DNA of 64,000 bases, taken from the NCBI RefSeq assembly GCF_016743775.1, contig NZ_JAEQMY010000008.1, positions 96,178-160,177 on the forward strand, written 5' to 3'. The notes under the pieces were generated by a model. The model saw only the letters and a program-made list of their open reading frames with translations, searched no databases and was not told the DNA's origin. Of the stretch, positions 8,528 through 16,885 are shown piece after piece (position 1 is the first letter of the stretch; each line of letters opens with the position of its first letter). The stretch comes from Microvirga aerilata (lineage in GTDB: Bacteria; Pseudomonadota; Alphaproteobacteria; Rhizobiales; Beijerinckiaceae). Position numbers and translations under genes: made by a program.

Positions 8528-9685
8528 ATGCAAAGCGCTCTGACAGCGTCCTGTGACGCGCGCCAGCCAACGACTTTTCGCCGTAAGCACGATGTGAATC
8601 TTCGGCCCGGATCTGATCGCGAGATCCAAAGCCAATCAAATTTGCAGCGCCGTCAGGCTCTGCTGCGGATGACGAAGACCCTTGGCCTTGGTGCCTGCCT
8701 GACGATTGCCGTGGGAGCGGCCGCACCCCATTCGGCGTCCGCGGCCGAGACGCGCGTCGGAATACCGGCGATCCTCGATGCGGGCCAGAATGCCATCAGG
8801 GTTCCCCATACTCAGCCTCAGCGCCCGTTCAGCACTGCGGCTGATAACATGCGCTCGACGGATCCCTTGGAGGGCATCGTGCCTGTTGCGGCGGCAGACA
8901 TGGCGAACGCGGAACTGCAAAAGCAGATCATCCTGACCATCCCGCTGACCAATCCTCCGACGTCGCAAGGCAGCGAGGATGAGGAGCCCATCTCGCGGGA
9001 ACTCACGGATTATATGGATTTCGAGGAGATGCGGGTTCCTGTCTGGATCGTGGACACGATCCTGCGCGCCTCCAGGCTGACCGAAGCCGATCCCGTGTAC
9101 ATGATGGCTCTGGCGGACAAGGAATCGAGCTTTCTGCCCGGCAACAAGGCCTCGACCTCCTCGGCGGTCGGTCTTTTCCAGTTCATCTCGAGCACCTGGC
9201 TCGAGGCTGTTCGCTCCTTCGGTCCCAAGCACGGCCTGGTCGCCGAAGCTCAGGCGATCGAAGGCCCGACGGGGAAACTGAACGTTGCGAACGAGACGAT
9301 GCGCGAGCACATTCTCAGCCTGCGCCGCAACCCCTACCTCTCCGCCCTGATGGCGGCGGAGTTGATGAAGCGGGACAAGGCCAAGATCGAGAACAGGCTC
9401 GGCCGCAAGCTCAGCCGCTCGGAATTCTATCTCTCGCACTTCTTCGGCGTCGACAGCGCCAGCAGGTTCATTGCCCTGGTGGACGACACCCCGAAGAAGA
9501 GCGCGCCCAGCGCCTTCCCGGCTGCGGCGAAGTCCAACAAGTCGCTGTTCTTCGCCAAGGACGGCAAGAAGACCCGCCAGCTCAGCGTGGCGGAAGTCTA
9601 TGGCAAGATCGACGACATGATCGACAAGCGCCTTAACCGCTACGAGGATGTCTCGATGCGCGCAACGGCGGATGCTTCCTTCTGA
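8528..9685 (+). CDS. Secreted lytic transglycosylase (SLT domain)
   Basis: A predicted peptidoglycan lytic transglycosylase of about 385 residues. The Goose-lysozyme-like core is visible as LADKESSFLPGNKA (catalytic Glu about 199), then SSAVGLFQFISSTWLEAV, and late in the domain SEFYLSHFFG. A signal-like segment LLRMTKTLGLGACLTIAVG...SASA precedes the mature part, but a long basic stretch comes before it, so the start is uncertain. ATG 8528, a GTG at 8594 and a TTG at 8462 are all in frame. The C-terminus is low-complexity basic. The last 46 nt overlap the convergent MFS gene. Confidence 0.85.
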   Translation: MQSALTASCDARQPTTFRRKHDVNLRPGSDREIQSQSNLQRRQALLRMTKTLGLGACLTIAVGAAAPHSASAAETRVGIPAILDAGQNAIRVPHTQPQRPFSTAADNMRSTDPLEGIVPVAAADMANAELQKQIILTIPLTNPPTSQGSEDEEPISRELTDYMDFEEMRVPVWIVDTILRASRLTEADPVYMMALADKESSFLPGNKASTSSAVGLFQFISSTWLEAVRSFGPKHGLVAEAQAIEGPTGKLNVANETMREHILSLRRNPYLSALMAAELMKRDKAKIENRLGRKLSRSEFYLSHFFGVDSASRFIALVDDTPKKSAPSAFPAAAKSNKSLFFAKDGKKTRQLSVAEVYGKIDDMIDKRLNRYEDVSMRATADASF

Positions 9686-10983
9686 TCGGCTGCTTCGGCT
9701 CCACCCGGAGCTTGGTGAGGCTCTGCATCTGGCCCAACAGGCTGGTCCTCGGCTTTGATATCGGCACGAGGCGTCAGGCTTGCCGAGGCCGAGCTGCTGG
9801 GAGCAATATCCGCAAAGCCGCCTTTTGCGGGAGAGCGCTGCACCCGAAGGATCCGCACGACGATGAAAGCCGTAAGGCCAAGCGCGGCCACGGCCGAGTA
9901 GATGAACAAGCCCTGAGGGCCGATCGCCTCCATTGCCATGGCGCCGAACAAGGGGCCGACGGTCACGCCGGCAGCCCAGGAAAACAGAAGGGTGCCGATG
10001 GTGGAAACGATCTGCCCTGGCTCCACGATATCGCAGGCATGGGCCACGCAAACCGAATAGATGCAGAGTGCAAGGCCGCCCCAGGCGGCAAAGGCCCATA
10101 GGATAAGCAGGTTCGCGCCTTGCGCGCTGGCCCAAAGGATCAGGAGGGAGACCAAGCTCGTTCCCGCCGCAAGGCCGGCGATCACGTAACGCCGGTCTGC
10201 CCGGTCGGACAGCCACCCGAGGGGCCATTGCATCGTCAGGCTTCCGGCCTGGAGCGCGAACAGAAGGGCTGCGGCCTGATCCTGACCCAGTCCGATGGTC
10301 ACGCCGAAGACGGGCGTGATGGCGATCACCGGGCCGTTGACCAAGCCGACCACGAAGGCTCCCACCACCGCGGACGGCGCGGTGGCGAAGAGCTTTTTCA
10401 CCTCGATCCGCACGCCCTGCGGCGCAGCAGGCTCCTTCGTCGTCGTTGCGGCGATGGGAAGGAGCGAGAGCGAGATCAGCGCGCTCACCGCCATGAACAA
10501 TCCGTCCATGCGAATATCCCCAAGGCCGATCCCCAGCGGGGACAGCATCAGGGTGACCTTGGTGCAGATCATGTAGACCGAAAGGATCCGGCCCCGGTGG
10601 CTGGAGGTGGCGCGGGCGCTGATCCAGCCATCCGTCACGGTGAAGATGCAGGCGAGCGTCACCCCGGTCAGGCCCCGCAGGAGGATCCAAGCCAGGGTCG
10701 AATGGGCCTGCGTCATGGCCAGCACCAAGACGGACACCATGGCCGCAAGGCTGGCGAAGGCGCGGATGTAACCCACATGCCGGATGAAGCTCGGCGCCAG
10801 AAAGCACCCCGTGGAGAAGCCCAGGCCATAGGCCGCCGCAACGACGCCGATCGACGAGACGGAGAGACCCTCCGCCTGCATGCGAAGGGGCATCAGCGCC
10901 TGCAGCAGACCATTGCCCGCCTGCAGCAAGGTGGTTGCCGCCGTAATGGTCCAAATGAGGGCGAGGGAGGAGTGCACGATCAA
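9640..10983 (-). CDS. MFS transporter (YcaD-like)
   Basis: A 12-span major facilitator of 447 residues on the inner membrane. The N-terminal half carries the family signature (LMPLRMQAEGLSVSSIGVV, GYIRAF, LRGLTGVTLACIFTVTDGW) resembling the YcaD-type subgroup of uncharacterised exporters. A hydrophilic tail of about 55 residues rich in Ala, Ser and Glu follows the last span and overlaps the 3' end of the transglycosylase gene on the opposite strand. The substrate cannot be predicted. No regulator lies beside it. Confidence 0.85.
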   Translation of the reverse strand: MIVHSSLALIWTITAATTLLQAGNGLLQALMPLRMQAEGLSVSSIGVVAAAYGLGFSTGCFLAPSFIRHVGYIRAFASLAAMVSVLVLAMTQAHSTLAWILLRGLTGVTLACIFTVTDGWISARATSSHRGRILSVYMICTKVTLMLSPLGIGLGDIRMDGLFMAVSALISLSLLPIAATTTKEPAAPQGVRIEVKKLFATAPSAVVGAFVVGLVNGPVIAITPVFGVTIGLGQDQAAALLFALQAGSLTMQWPLGWLSDRADRRYVIAGLAAGTSLVSLLILWASAQGANLLILWAFAAWGGLALCIYSVCVAHACDIVEPGQIVSTIGTLLFSWAAGVTVGPLFGAMAMEAIGPQGLFIYSAVAALGLTAFIVVRILRVQRSPAKGGFADIAPSSSASASLTPRADIKAEDQPVGPDAEPHQAPGGAEAADQKEASAVARIETSS

Positions 10984-11138
10984 ATCGGGGGATGCGAAGC
11001 GGCGGGCGCGCGGTCAGCAAGATAGAGAGCAGGCGCCGCTCAAGATCAAGGGCCGATCATAATCGTTGGCGTGTTCTTTAGTCGGTTGGTCGTATCCGGC
11101 TCACGGGCTAAGGCAGGGCCGAAGGGCCGCCGAGGGCC

Positions 11139-11372
11139 TTACCGGCCCGGGCGGTCCTTCTGAAAGCTCGCGAAGAGATAGAAGCCGTTGAAGCGCACGC
11201 CCTCTGCGGCCGCCTTCTTGTCAAAGCCGAGAGGCGTCGTCTCCTGGTTCTGGATCCGGCCACCGAACTGCCAGTGCGGCTCCACCACGAACGGCGGCAC
11301 CGAGCGCTCTTCCGGAACTGCGCAGACGAGGCCGTCCGGTTCCGTACTTCGGAACAGATTGTAGGCGTACAT
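11139..11372 (-). CDS. Small conserved-looking hypothetical protein (77 aa)
   Basis: I do not recognise the family. The ATG at 11372 has a strong ribosome-binding site (AAGGAG with 6-nt spacing), which supports translation. The product begins MYAYNLFRSTEPDG, contains a single Cys in LVCAVPEERSVPPFV and the segment HWQFGGRIQN, and ends in a basic FQKDRPGR. It has no TM span or signal peptide, so it is probably a small cytosolic protein. It is monocistronic, lies between the MFS gene and ggt, and is followed by a GC-rich stretch. Confidence 0.6.
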   Translation of the reverse strand: MYAYNLFRSTEPDGLVCAVPEERSVPPFVVEPHWQFGGRIQNQETTPLGFDKKAAAEGVRFNGFYLFASFQKDRPGR

Positions 11373-11563
11373 GTCCTGCTCCTTGGTTTCGGGTCACGAA
11401 TCGCACCTTGCCGCAAAAGAGTGACAGGAGTGTGATATTGCAGCGCAATAAATATAGAATCTGTTCTTTTCCGCCGATTCATGGAAGTGGCGCAAAGGGA
11501 TAGTCCTTTGCTAGGCTCCTCTCATCCCACCGGGTTGGGCAACACAAGAGGGAGCATACCAGC

Positions 11564-13354
11564 ATGATCACTCGAAACGCTCGTCGCAGAAGCCTTGGCG
11601 ATCTTCGGCCCAGCCATCTCGGAGTTGGCCTTCTCGGAGTTGGCCTTCTCGCCGGCATTTTCCTGCCGACGCATGTTTCCGCTCAAGCCGTTGCGCCTGC
11701 CCCCGAGGCCCCGACGGGACGCACTGCCAAGTCCGTCGGCACCGCCACACGGGACATGGTTGCGGCGGCAAACCCTCTTGCCGCACAGGCAGGCCGCGAA
11801 ATCCTTGCCGCAGGCGGCAGCGCCGTCGATGCGGCTGTCGCCGTCCAGTTGGTTCTCAACCTCGTCGAGCCGCAAAGCTCCGGCATCGGCGGCGGCGCCT
11901 TCATGGTCTTCTGGGATGGAAAGACCATGGCCACCCTGGACGGACGTGAAACAGCCCCGGCCGCCGCCAAGCCCGAGCGCTTCTTGGGCCCCGACGGTAA
12001 GCCGATGAAATTCTACGACGCCGTGGTGGGAGGCCGCTCAGTCGGCGTGCCGGGCACCCTGCGCCTGCTGGAGAGCGCCCATAAGAACTGGGGCAAGCTC
12101 TCATGGCAGCAGGTTATCGAGCCCGCAGCCCGGCTGGCCGAGGAAGGCTTTGCGATTTCACCGCGCCTCAACGGCCTCCTGACCCAGGAGAAACATCTTC
12201 AGAACGATCCGGTCGCCCGGGCCTATTTCTATGAGGCCGACGGCACTCCCAAGGCCGTTGGGACCGTGCTCAAGAATCCGGCTTTCGCCAAGACGTTGCG
12301 CAGCATCGCCGAAAAGGGCGCCGAGGCTTTCTATACGGGCGAGATCGCCCAGGACATCGTGGCGACCGTCACGGGTCACCCGACCAATCCGGGCGACATG
12401 ACCCTGGACGACCTGAAGGGCTACAAGGTCCAGGAAAGGGAGGCTCTCTGCGGGAGCTACCGCACCTACAGGATCTGCGGCATGGGCCCGCCGAGTTCCG
12501 GACAGGTTGCCGTGCAGCAGATCATGGGCATCCTGGAAACGCAGGACATGGCCTCTCTCAAGCCCGGTCCCGAGGCGGTTCACTGGATCGCCGAGGCAGG
12601 CCGCCTCGCCTATGCCGACCGAGCGCTGTTCGTGGCCGATCCCGCCTTCGTGAACGTGCCTGTCAAAGGTCTCACGGATCCCGGCTATCTGAAGAGCCGT
12701 GCCGCGCTGATCGATCCCAACAAGTCCATGGGCAAGGCCAAACCGGGCGACCCGCCGTTCCAGAAGACCTTCCTGTGGGGCGCATCCGACGGGATCGAGT
12801 TCGGCACGAGCCACATCTCCATCGTGGATCGCAACGGCAATGCGGTTTCGATGACAACCACCATCGAGGACGGGTTCGGCGCGAGGATCATGACGAAGAG
12901 CGGCTTCCTGCTGAACAACGAGCTGACCGACTTCTCCTTCGCCACCATGGAAGAGGACAAGCCCATCGCCAACAGGGTCGAGGCGGGCAAGCGGCCCCGC
13001 TCCTCCATGGCGCCGACCATCGTGCTGGACGGCAGCGGCAAGCTTCATGCGGTTGTGGGCTCGCCGGGGGGCAGCCTCATCATCAACTACGTGGCTAAGA
13101 CGCTCGTCGGCATCCTGGACTGGAAGCTCGACCCGCAGGTTGCGGCGGACCTGCCCAATGCGGGCAGCCGCAACGGCCCGACCGAGCTGGAAGCCGGCAC
13201 GGAAGCTGACGGGTGGAAAGCTTCACTTGAAGCGAAAGGTCATGAGGTCAAGCTGATCGACCAGAACTCCGGCATCCATGCCATCGTCGTCACGCCCACG
13301 GGGCTTGTCGGCGGAGCCGACAGCCGGCGTGAGGGCGTTGCCATCGGCAACTGA
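11564..13354 (+). CDS. ggt: Gamma-glutamyltransferase
   Basis: A periplasmic Ntn-hydrolase that cleaves glutathione and other gamma-glutamyl compounds, or transfers the gamma-glutamyl group. It has 596 residues, with an N-terminal hydrophobic signal (about 19-40, cleavage near VSA). The conserved SSGIGGGAF (105-113) precedes the self-cleavage/catalytic Thr415 in FGTSHISIVDRNGNAVS. Downstream are the GFLLNNELTDFS block and the oxyanion loop VVGSPGGSLIIN. Cleavage before Thr415 would give large and small subunits of normal size. An imperfect hairpin follows the stop codon. Confidence 0.95.
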   Translation: MITRNARRRSLGDLRPSHLGVGLLGVGLLAGIFLPTHVSAQAVAPAPEAPTGRTAKSVGTATRDMVAAANPLAAQAGREILAAGGSAVDAAVAVQLVLNLVEPQSSGIGGGAFMVFWDGKTMATLDGRETAPAAAKPERFLGPDGKPMKFYDAVVGGRSVGVPGTLRLLESAHKNWGKLSWQQVIEPAARLAEEGFAISPRLNGLLTQEKHLQNDPVARAYFYEADGTPKAVGTVLKNPAFAKTLRSIAEKGAEAFYTGEIAQDIVATVTGHPTNPGDMTLDDLKGYKVQEREALCGSYRTYRICGMGPPSSGQVAVQQIMGILETQDMASLKPGPEAVHWIAEAGRLAYADRALFVADPAFVNVPVKGLTDPGYLKSRAALIDPNKSMGKAKPGDPPFQKTFLWGASDGIEFGTSHISIVDRNGNAVSMTTTIEDGFGARIMTKSGFLLNNELTDFSFATMEEDKPIANRVEAGKRPRSSMAPTIVLDGSGKLHAVVGSPGGSLIINYVAKTLVGILDWKLDPQVAADLPNAGSRNGPTELEAGTEADGWKASLEAKGHEVKLIDQNSGIHAIVVTPTGLVGGADSRREGVAIGN

Positions 13355-13363
13355 CATCAACCG

Positions 13364-13388
13364 AGCGGCCCCGCTCCTTGGGGCCGCT
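13364..13388 (+). terminator. Hairpin between ggt and rfbD
   Basis: AGCGGCCCC and GGGGCCGCT form a perfect 9-bp stem around a 7-nt loop, 10 nt after the ggt stop. No T-run follows, so it may be a weak terminator or a 3'-end stabiliser. Confidence 0.45.
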
Positions 13389-13417
13389 TCCACTATCGAA
13401 AAGGGTTTCAGGTCTCC

Positions 13418-14323
13418 ATGCGTATCATCGTCGTCGGCAAGGAAGGACAGGTTGCCCGCTCTCTGGCCGAGCGGGCGCGGGCGCACGGCGCGCAGGCCGT
13501 GCTGGTGGGGCGTCCCAAGCTCGACCTGGCGGACCCCTCCGGCATCGAGGACGCCCTGATCGAGACCGGCGGCGACGTCATCGTGAACGCCGCCGCCTAT
13601 ACGGCCGTGGACCAGGCGGAATCCGATCCGGAACTGGCCGAGGCCATCAACGGGATCGGCGCGGGCGTCATCGCGGGTACCGCAGCCGCCATGAACGTGC
13701 CGGTGATCCACATCTCCACCGATTACGTGTTCGACGGCACGGCCGAGCGCCCCTATCGGGAGGACGACCCGGTGTCCCCGCTCGGGGTCTACGGCGCCTC
13801 GAAGCTTCTGGGCGAGGAGGCTGTGGCCGCGGAGGCGGAAAACCACGTGATTCTGCGCACGGCCTGGGTCTACAGCCCGTTCGGCAAGAACTTCGTCAAG
13901 ACGATGCTGCGCCTAGCCGCCGACCGGGAGGAGCTCGGCGTGGTGTCGGACCAGTTCGGTTCGCCCACGAGCGCCCTCGACATCGCCGACGGCATCTTGG
14001 GCGTCAGCCGCAATCTTCTCGAAAGGCCCAATGACAGGAGCCTGCGCGGCCTGTTCCACATGGCGGGCACGGGCTACACCAACTGGGCCGAGTTCGCCGC
14101 CGAAATCTTCACACTGTCCGCCCGGCTCGGCGGTCCCGGCGCGCGGGTCAGGCCGATCAGGACGGCGGATTATCCGACCCCCGCCAAGCGGCCGGCCAAC
14201 TCGCGGCTCGACTGCACCAAGCTGAAAGAAGCGCACGGGGTCGTGCTTCCACCCTGGCAAGCCTCCCTCGAGACATGCGTGAAGCGCCTGATCGCCGATG
14301 CCCGCAAGGAGGTCTCCCGCTGA
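13418..14323 (+). CDS. rfbD: dTDP-4-dehydrorhamnose reductase
   Basis: Reduces dTDP-4-dehydro-rhamnose to dTDP-L-rhamnose, the sugar donor for O-antigen or exopolysaccharide. The 301 residues contain an N-terminal nucleotide-binding start IIVVGKEGQVA, the family motifs NAAAYTAVDQAE (58-69) and STDYVFDG (100-107), and the SDR catalytic pair Tyr125/Lys129 in YGASKLLGE. rfbA, rfbB and rfbC are not beside it, so the pathway must be completed elsewhere. Alternatively it could act on a related nucleotide sugar. It sits alone between ggt and metZ, 30 nt after a hairpin. Confidence 0.88.
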   Translation: MRIIVVGKEGQVARSLAERARAHGAQAVLVGRPKLDLADPSGIEDALIETGGDVIVNAAAYTAVDQAESDPELAEAINGIGAGVIAGTAAAMNVPVIHISTDYVFDGTAERPYREDDPVSPLGVYGASKLLGEEAVAAEAENHVILRTAWVYSPFGKNFVKTMLRLAADREELGVVSDQFGSPTSALDIADGILGVSRNLLERPNDRSLRGLFHMAGTGYTNWAEFAAEIFTLSARLGGPGARVRPIRTADYPTPAKRPANSRLDCTKLKEAHGVVLPPWQASLETCVKRLIADARKEVSR

Positions 14324-14372
14324 AGAACCCGGCAGCAAGGCGGCCGATGAGGAACTTTCCGCAAAACAAGAC

Positions 14373-14396
14373 GATTGTTCTTTATAAAGAACAATC
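14373..14396. promoter_or_regulatory. Perfect 24-bp palindrome upstream of metZ
   Basis: GATTGTTCTTTA is followed immediately by its exact reverse complement, ending 13 nt before the metZ ATG. Such a long perfect dyad is most likely an operator for a dimeric repressor. A 10-bp palindrome ATCCTAGGAT overlaps its right end (14394-14403). The inner GTTCTTTATAA also occurs at 48670-48680 upstream of the sulfonate uptake genes. No SAM-II riboswitch signature was seen in this 86-bp gap. Confidence 0.6.
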
Positions 14397-14409
14397 CTAG
14401 GATAGCCTG

Positions 14410-15600
14410 ATGACCTCATCCTCCGCGCCCGACCACCACCTCGAAACCCGGCTCGTTCACGAGGGCCATCAGCGCACGCCCTTGGGCGAGACGTCCGAAG
14501 CGCTCTTCCTGACCCAGGGCTTCATCTACGAGAGCGCCGAGAGCGCCGAGCGGCGGTTCCTGAACGAGGAGCCGGGCTACAGCTACAGCCGCTTCTCGAA
14601 CCCGACCGTGGATGCTTTCGAGCAGCGGATGGCATCGCTGGAGGGAGCGGAAGCCGCCCGCGCGACCGCAAGCGGCATGGCGGCCGTCACGGCTGCGATG
14701 GTCGGGCAGGTTCAGGCCGGCGACCATGTGGTTGCAGCCCGCGCGCTCTTCGGCTCCTGCCGGTGGGTCGTGGAGGATTTCCTGCCCCGCTTCGGCGTCG
14801 GCTGCACCCTCGTCGACGGCCCCGACCTCAACCGGTGGCGCGAGGCCGTGAGGCCCGAGACGAAAGCCTTTCTGCTCGAGACCCCTTCCAACCCGAGCCT
14901 CGAGATCATCGACATCGCGGGCGTTGCCGCGATCGCCCATGAGGCCGGCGCCACGCTCACGGTCGACAACGTGTTTGCAACGCCGCTTTTTCAAAGGCCC
15001 CTCGCCCTGGGGGCCGATTGTGTGGTGTATTCGGCCACCAAGCACATCGACGGCCAAGGCCGATGTCTGGGCGGCGTGATCCTCGCCTCGACCGAGTTCA
15101 TCGAAACCAAGGTGCAGCAGTTCCTGCGCATGACCGGTCCCTCGCTGTCTCCTTTCAACGCCTGGGTGCTTCTCAAGGGCCTCGAGACCCTGCCCCTTCG
15201 CGTCGAGCGCCAGACGGCAACAGCCACCCATCTTGCCGACTCGCTCCACGATCATCCCAAGCTCAGGCGGCTGACCTACCCGGGCCGGCCCGAACATCCG
15301 CAGGCCGAGCTGATCAGGCGTCAGATGAGCGGCGCCTCGACGATGATCGCCCTCGACGTCCGGGGCGGAAAGGAAGGCGCGTTCCGCTTCCTGAACGCTC
15401 TGCGGCTGATCCGCATTTCGAACAACCTGGGCGATGCGAAAAGCCTCGTCACGCATCCGGCGACCACGACCCATCAGCGCTTCACGCCCGAGCAGCGCGG
15501 CGAGATGGGCATCTCGGACGGGCTCGTGCGCCTGTCGGTCGGGCTGGAGCATCGCGACGACCTGCTGGCGGACATCGCCGGCGCGCTGACGCAGGTCTGA
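14410..15600 (+). CDS. metZ: O-succinylhomoserine sulfhydrylase
   Basis: A PLP enzyme that makes homocysteine from O-succinylhomoserine and sulfide in methionine biosynthesis. The 396 residues show the Cys/Met-metabolism fold: YSYSRFSNPTVDAFEQRMASLEG (57-79), the ETPSNP block (157-162), TVDNVFATP (184-192), and the PLP-binding Lys211 in VYSATKHIDGQGRCLGG. The ending (GLEHRDDLLADI) is typical. The MetZ call over cystathionine gamma-synthase rests on overall resemblance to alphaproteobacterial MetZ, so some doubt remains about substrate. Expression is probably controlled through the 24-bp palindrome just upstream. Confidence 0.9.
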   Translation: MTSSSAPDHHLETRLVHEGHQRTPLGETSEALFLTQGFIYESAESAERRFLNEEPGYSYSRFSNPTVDAFEQRMASLEGAEAARATASGMAAVTAAMVGQVQAGDHVVAARALFGSCRWVVEDFLPRFGVGCTLVDGPDLNRWREAVRPETKAFLLETPSNPSLEIIDIAGVAAIAHEAGATLTVDNVFATPLFQRPLALGADCVVYSATKHIDGQGRCLGGVILASTEFIETKVQQFLRMTGPSLSPFNAWVLLKGLETLPLRVERQTATATHLADSLHDHPKLRRLTYPGRPEHPQAELIRRQMSGASTMIALDVRGGKEGAFRFLNALRLIRISNNLGDAKSLVTHPATTTHQRFTPEQRGEMGISDGLVRLSVGLEHRDDLLADIAGALTQV

Positions 15601-15702
15601 GGCGTCCCCATCGCACGCATGACGCCGCGGGCTGCGTTTCCTGGTGCTTCCTTCCCTTGGCGGGGCGGATCCGGCGCATCGCCTGCATGATCCAACCTCT
15701 CA

Positions 15703-15727
15703 GGAACGCTGCCATCCGGCCTGCGTT
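15703..15727 (+). promoter_or_regulatory. EcfG-type general stress promoter
   Basis: GGAAC (15703-15707), a 16-bp spacer, then CGTT (15724-15727). This matches the alphaproteobacterial sigma-EcfG consensus GGAAC-N16/17-CGTT exactly. It would start transcription about 25-30 nt before the ATG at 15763. Confidence 0.72.
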
Positions 15728-15762
15728 GGCCTGCAGGTTCGTTCGCACCGTTGGAGGACGCC

Positions 15763-16080
15763 ATGACAAAGCTTCAGCACCTGCCCGCCCTCCTGGCGGG
15801 CTGTCTCGTTGCCGGCAGCATGAGCGGCAGCGCTCTCGCACAGCCACGGATGGACAGGGATCGCGATTGGGACCGTGGGCGCGACCGGCAGGAGCGCGAA
15901 TGGCGCAGTGAGGAGCGCGACTGGCGCGACGAGGATCGTGACTGGGATCGCGGCTCCCGCAGGCGCGACCGCGACCGGGTCTGGCGTGAGCGGGATCGCG
16001 ACTGCTATTACGTCCGCCGCGAGGCCAGGGACCGTTTCGGCGACATCGTCATTCGGCGCTACCGCGTCTGCGAGGAATAA
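15763..16080 (+). CDS. Secreted Arg/Asp-rich small protein
   Basis: A 105-residue protein with a clear signal peptide (cleavage after SALA, near residue 26). The mature middle is low-complexity, dominated by Arg, Asp, Glu and Trp (RDWDRGRDRQEREW type repeats). A more ordered C-terminus contains two Cys (CYYVRREARDRFGD...RYRVCEE) that could form a disulfide. ATG 15763 is chosen because GGAGG lies 5 nt upstream. Function is unknown; periplasmic charged proteins of this type are frequent in Rhizobiales. An exact EcfG-type promoter lies upstream. It converges with another R/D-rich secreted gene. Confidence 0.72.
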   Translation: MTKLQHLPALLAGCLVAGSMSGSALAQPRMDRDRDWDRGRDRQEREWRSEERDWRDEDRDWDRGSRRRDRDRVWRERDRDCYYVRREARDRFGDIVIRRYRVCEE

Positions 16081-16132
16081 CGGCCTGAGCAGTAAGGCCT
16101 GACCTCACTGCTCCAGTCTCCATGAATTCTGT

Positions 16133-16528
16133 TTACTGAGGCGGCGGAGAAGCGGGTGCCGGCGCTCCCGGTCGGGCGGCCCCGCCAGACTGCGCCTGCA
16201 AGCGGTCGAACATGCGCAAGGCAGCATCGACACAGGCCTGCGTCGATTCCCGGTCGCCGCAAACCGCGCGAAGCTGCGTGTCGCCGCTGCGCAGGAAGAA
16301 GCGGGCGCCGCGTCCGGAGCGATCATCGTCGTCGTCGCGGTCGTCGTCGTCGCGCATTCTGGAGCCGCGCCTTCCGTCTCCGTCGCGGTCTCGATCCCGG
16401 TCCCACTCGTCGCGGCTTTCGCGCCAGCCTCCGCGATCGAAATCATCACGATCTCGCGATGAACCCTGGCTCCATGCCGATGTCGACAGGAGGGCAAGCC
16501 CGGCAGCCAAGAGAAGAGCTTTTCGCAT
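16133..16528 (-). CDS. Secreted Arg/Asp-rich small protein (convergent partner)
   Basis: A 131-residue protein starting at ATG 16528, with GGAG 6 nt upstream. It has a signal peptide (MRKALLLAAGLALLSTSAWS) followed by a highly charged segment of alternating Arg and Asp including a run of acidic residues (DDDDRDDDDD). A short folded-looking part follows (ARFFLRSGDTQLRAVCGD...ACVDAALRMFDRL, two Cys), then a Pro/Ala tail. I do not recognise a function. It lies tail-to-tail with the other R/D-rich secreted gene. The acidic run suggests possible cation binding, but that is only inference. Confidence 0.7.
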   Translation of the reverse strand: MRKALLLAAGLALLSTSAWSQGSSRDRDDFDRGGWRESRDEWDRDRDRDGDGRRGSRMRDDDDRDDDDDRSGRGARFFLRSGDTQLRAVCGDRESTQACVDAALRMFDRLQAQSGGAARPGAPAPASPPPQ

Positions 16529-16885
16529 GTGAATCTCCGCTCGGAGTTGTAAGGGGGAACAGCGCATGGCCTTCCCCGCAGATATCCCGATGCTGTGGGA
16601 CGGAAGCTACCGTGGTGAACAGGTGGCCGGGCTCTTGGTTCCGTAGAGACGCCACAAAGCCCCGAGCCCAAGAAAACCCGTCGACGCCGCTGCCACTACG
16701 ACTATCGTCGTAGCATCCGCATGATGCTCGAAAGTAAAAGCGGTGTTGGACGATAGGATATACGCGCTTCCATTTGGGGCCACTTGCACCCCCTACCAAA
16801 ATGACGCACCATCGATGGAGGAATAACGCGTCCGAACGAAGAAGACGCGATCCTCCACAATAATCAGGGGGTCAGGGAGGAAGCT
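16529..16885. other. Intergenic region between divergent genes
   Basis: About 357 bp of somewhat lower GC separating the R/D-rich gene from dctP. It contains the weak EcfG-like site noted separately and a CTACGAC-TATC-GTCGTAG hairpin at 16696-16713. A GTG-initiated 60-codon minus-strand frame (16607-16789) with one hydrophobic stretch was considered but not called. Confidence 0.4.
16618..16642 (-). promoter_or_regulatory. Possible EcfG-like promoter for the 16.5 kb secreted gene
   Basis: On the minus strand, GGAAC (16642-16638), a 16-bp spacer, then TGTT (16621-16618). This is a one-base departure from GGAAC-N16-CGTT. It lies about 90 bp before the ATG at 16528. It is weaker than the three exact matches in the window. 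Confidence 0.35.

Noticed and set aside
8636..11020. 794-codon minus-strand frame spanning the MFS and transglycosylase genes
   Set aside because: Out of frame with the real MFS gene and antisense to the transglycosylase; composition is typical of a GC-driven shadow.
14324..14409. Possible SAM-II riboswitch before metZ
   Set aside because: The gap is 86 bp and shows none of the conserved SAM-II pseudoknot segments I know; its dominant structure is the 24-bp palindrome.
16607..16789. 60-codon GTG-initiated minus-strand frame with one hydrophobic stretch
   Set aside because: Looks superficially like a small membrane protein, but the start is GTG with G-rich DNA too close to act as a clean ribosome-binding site. 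Third-position GC is lower than in the neighbours. Not enough to call.
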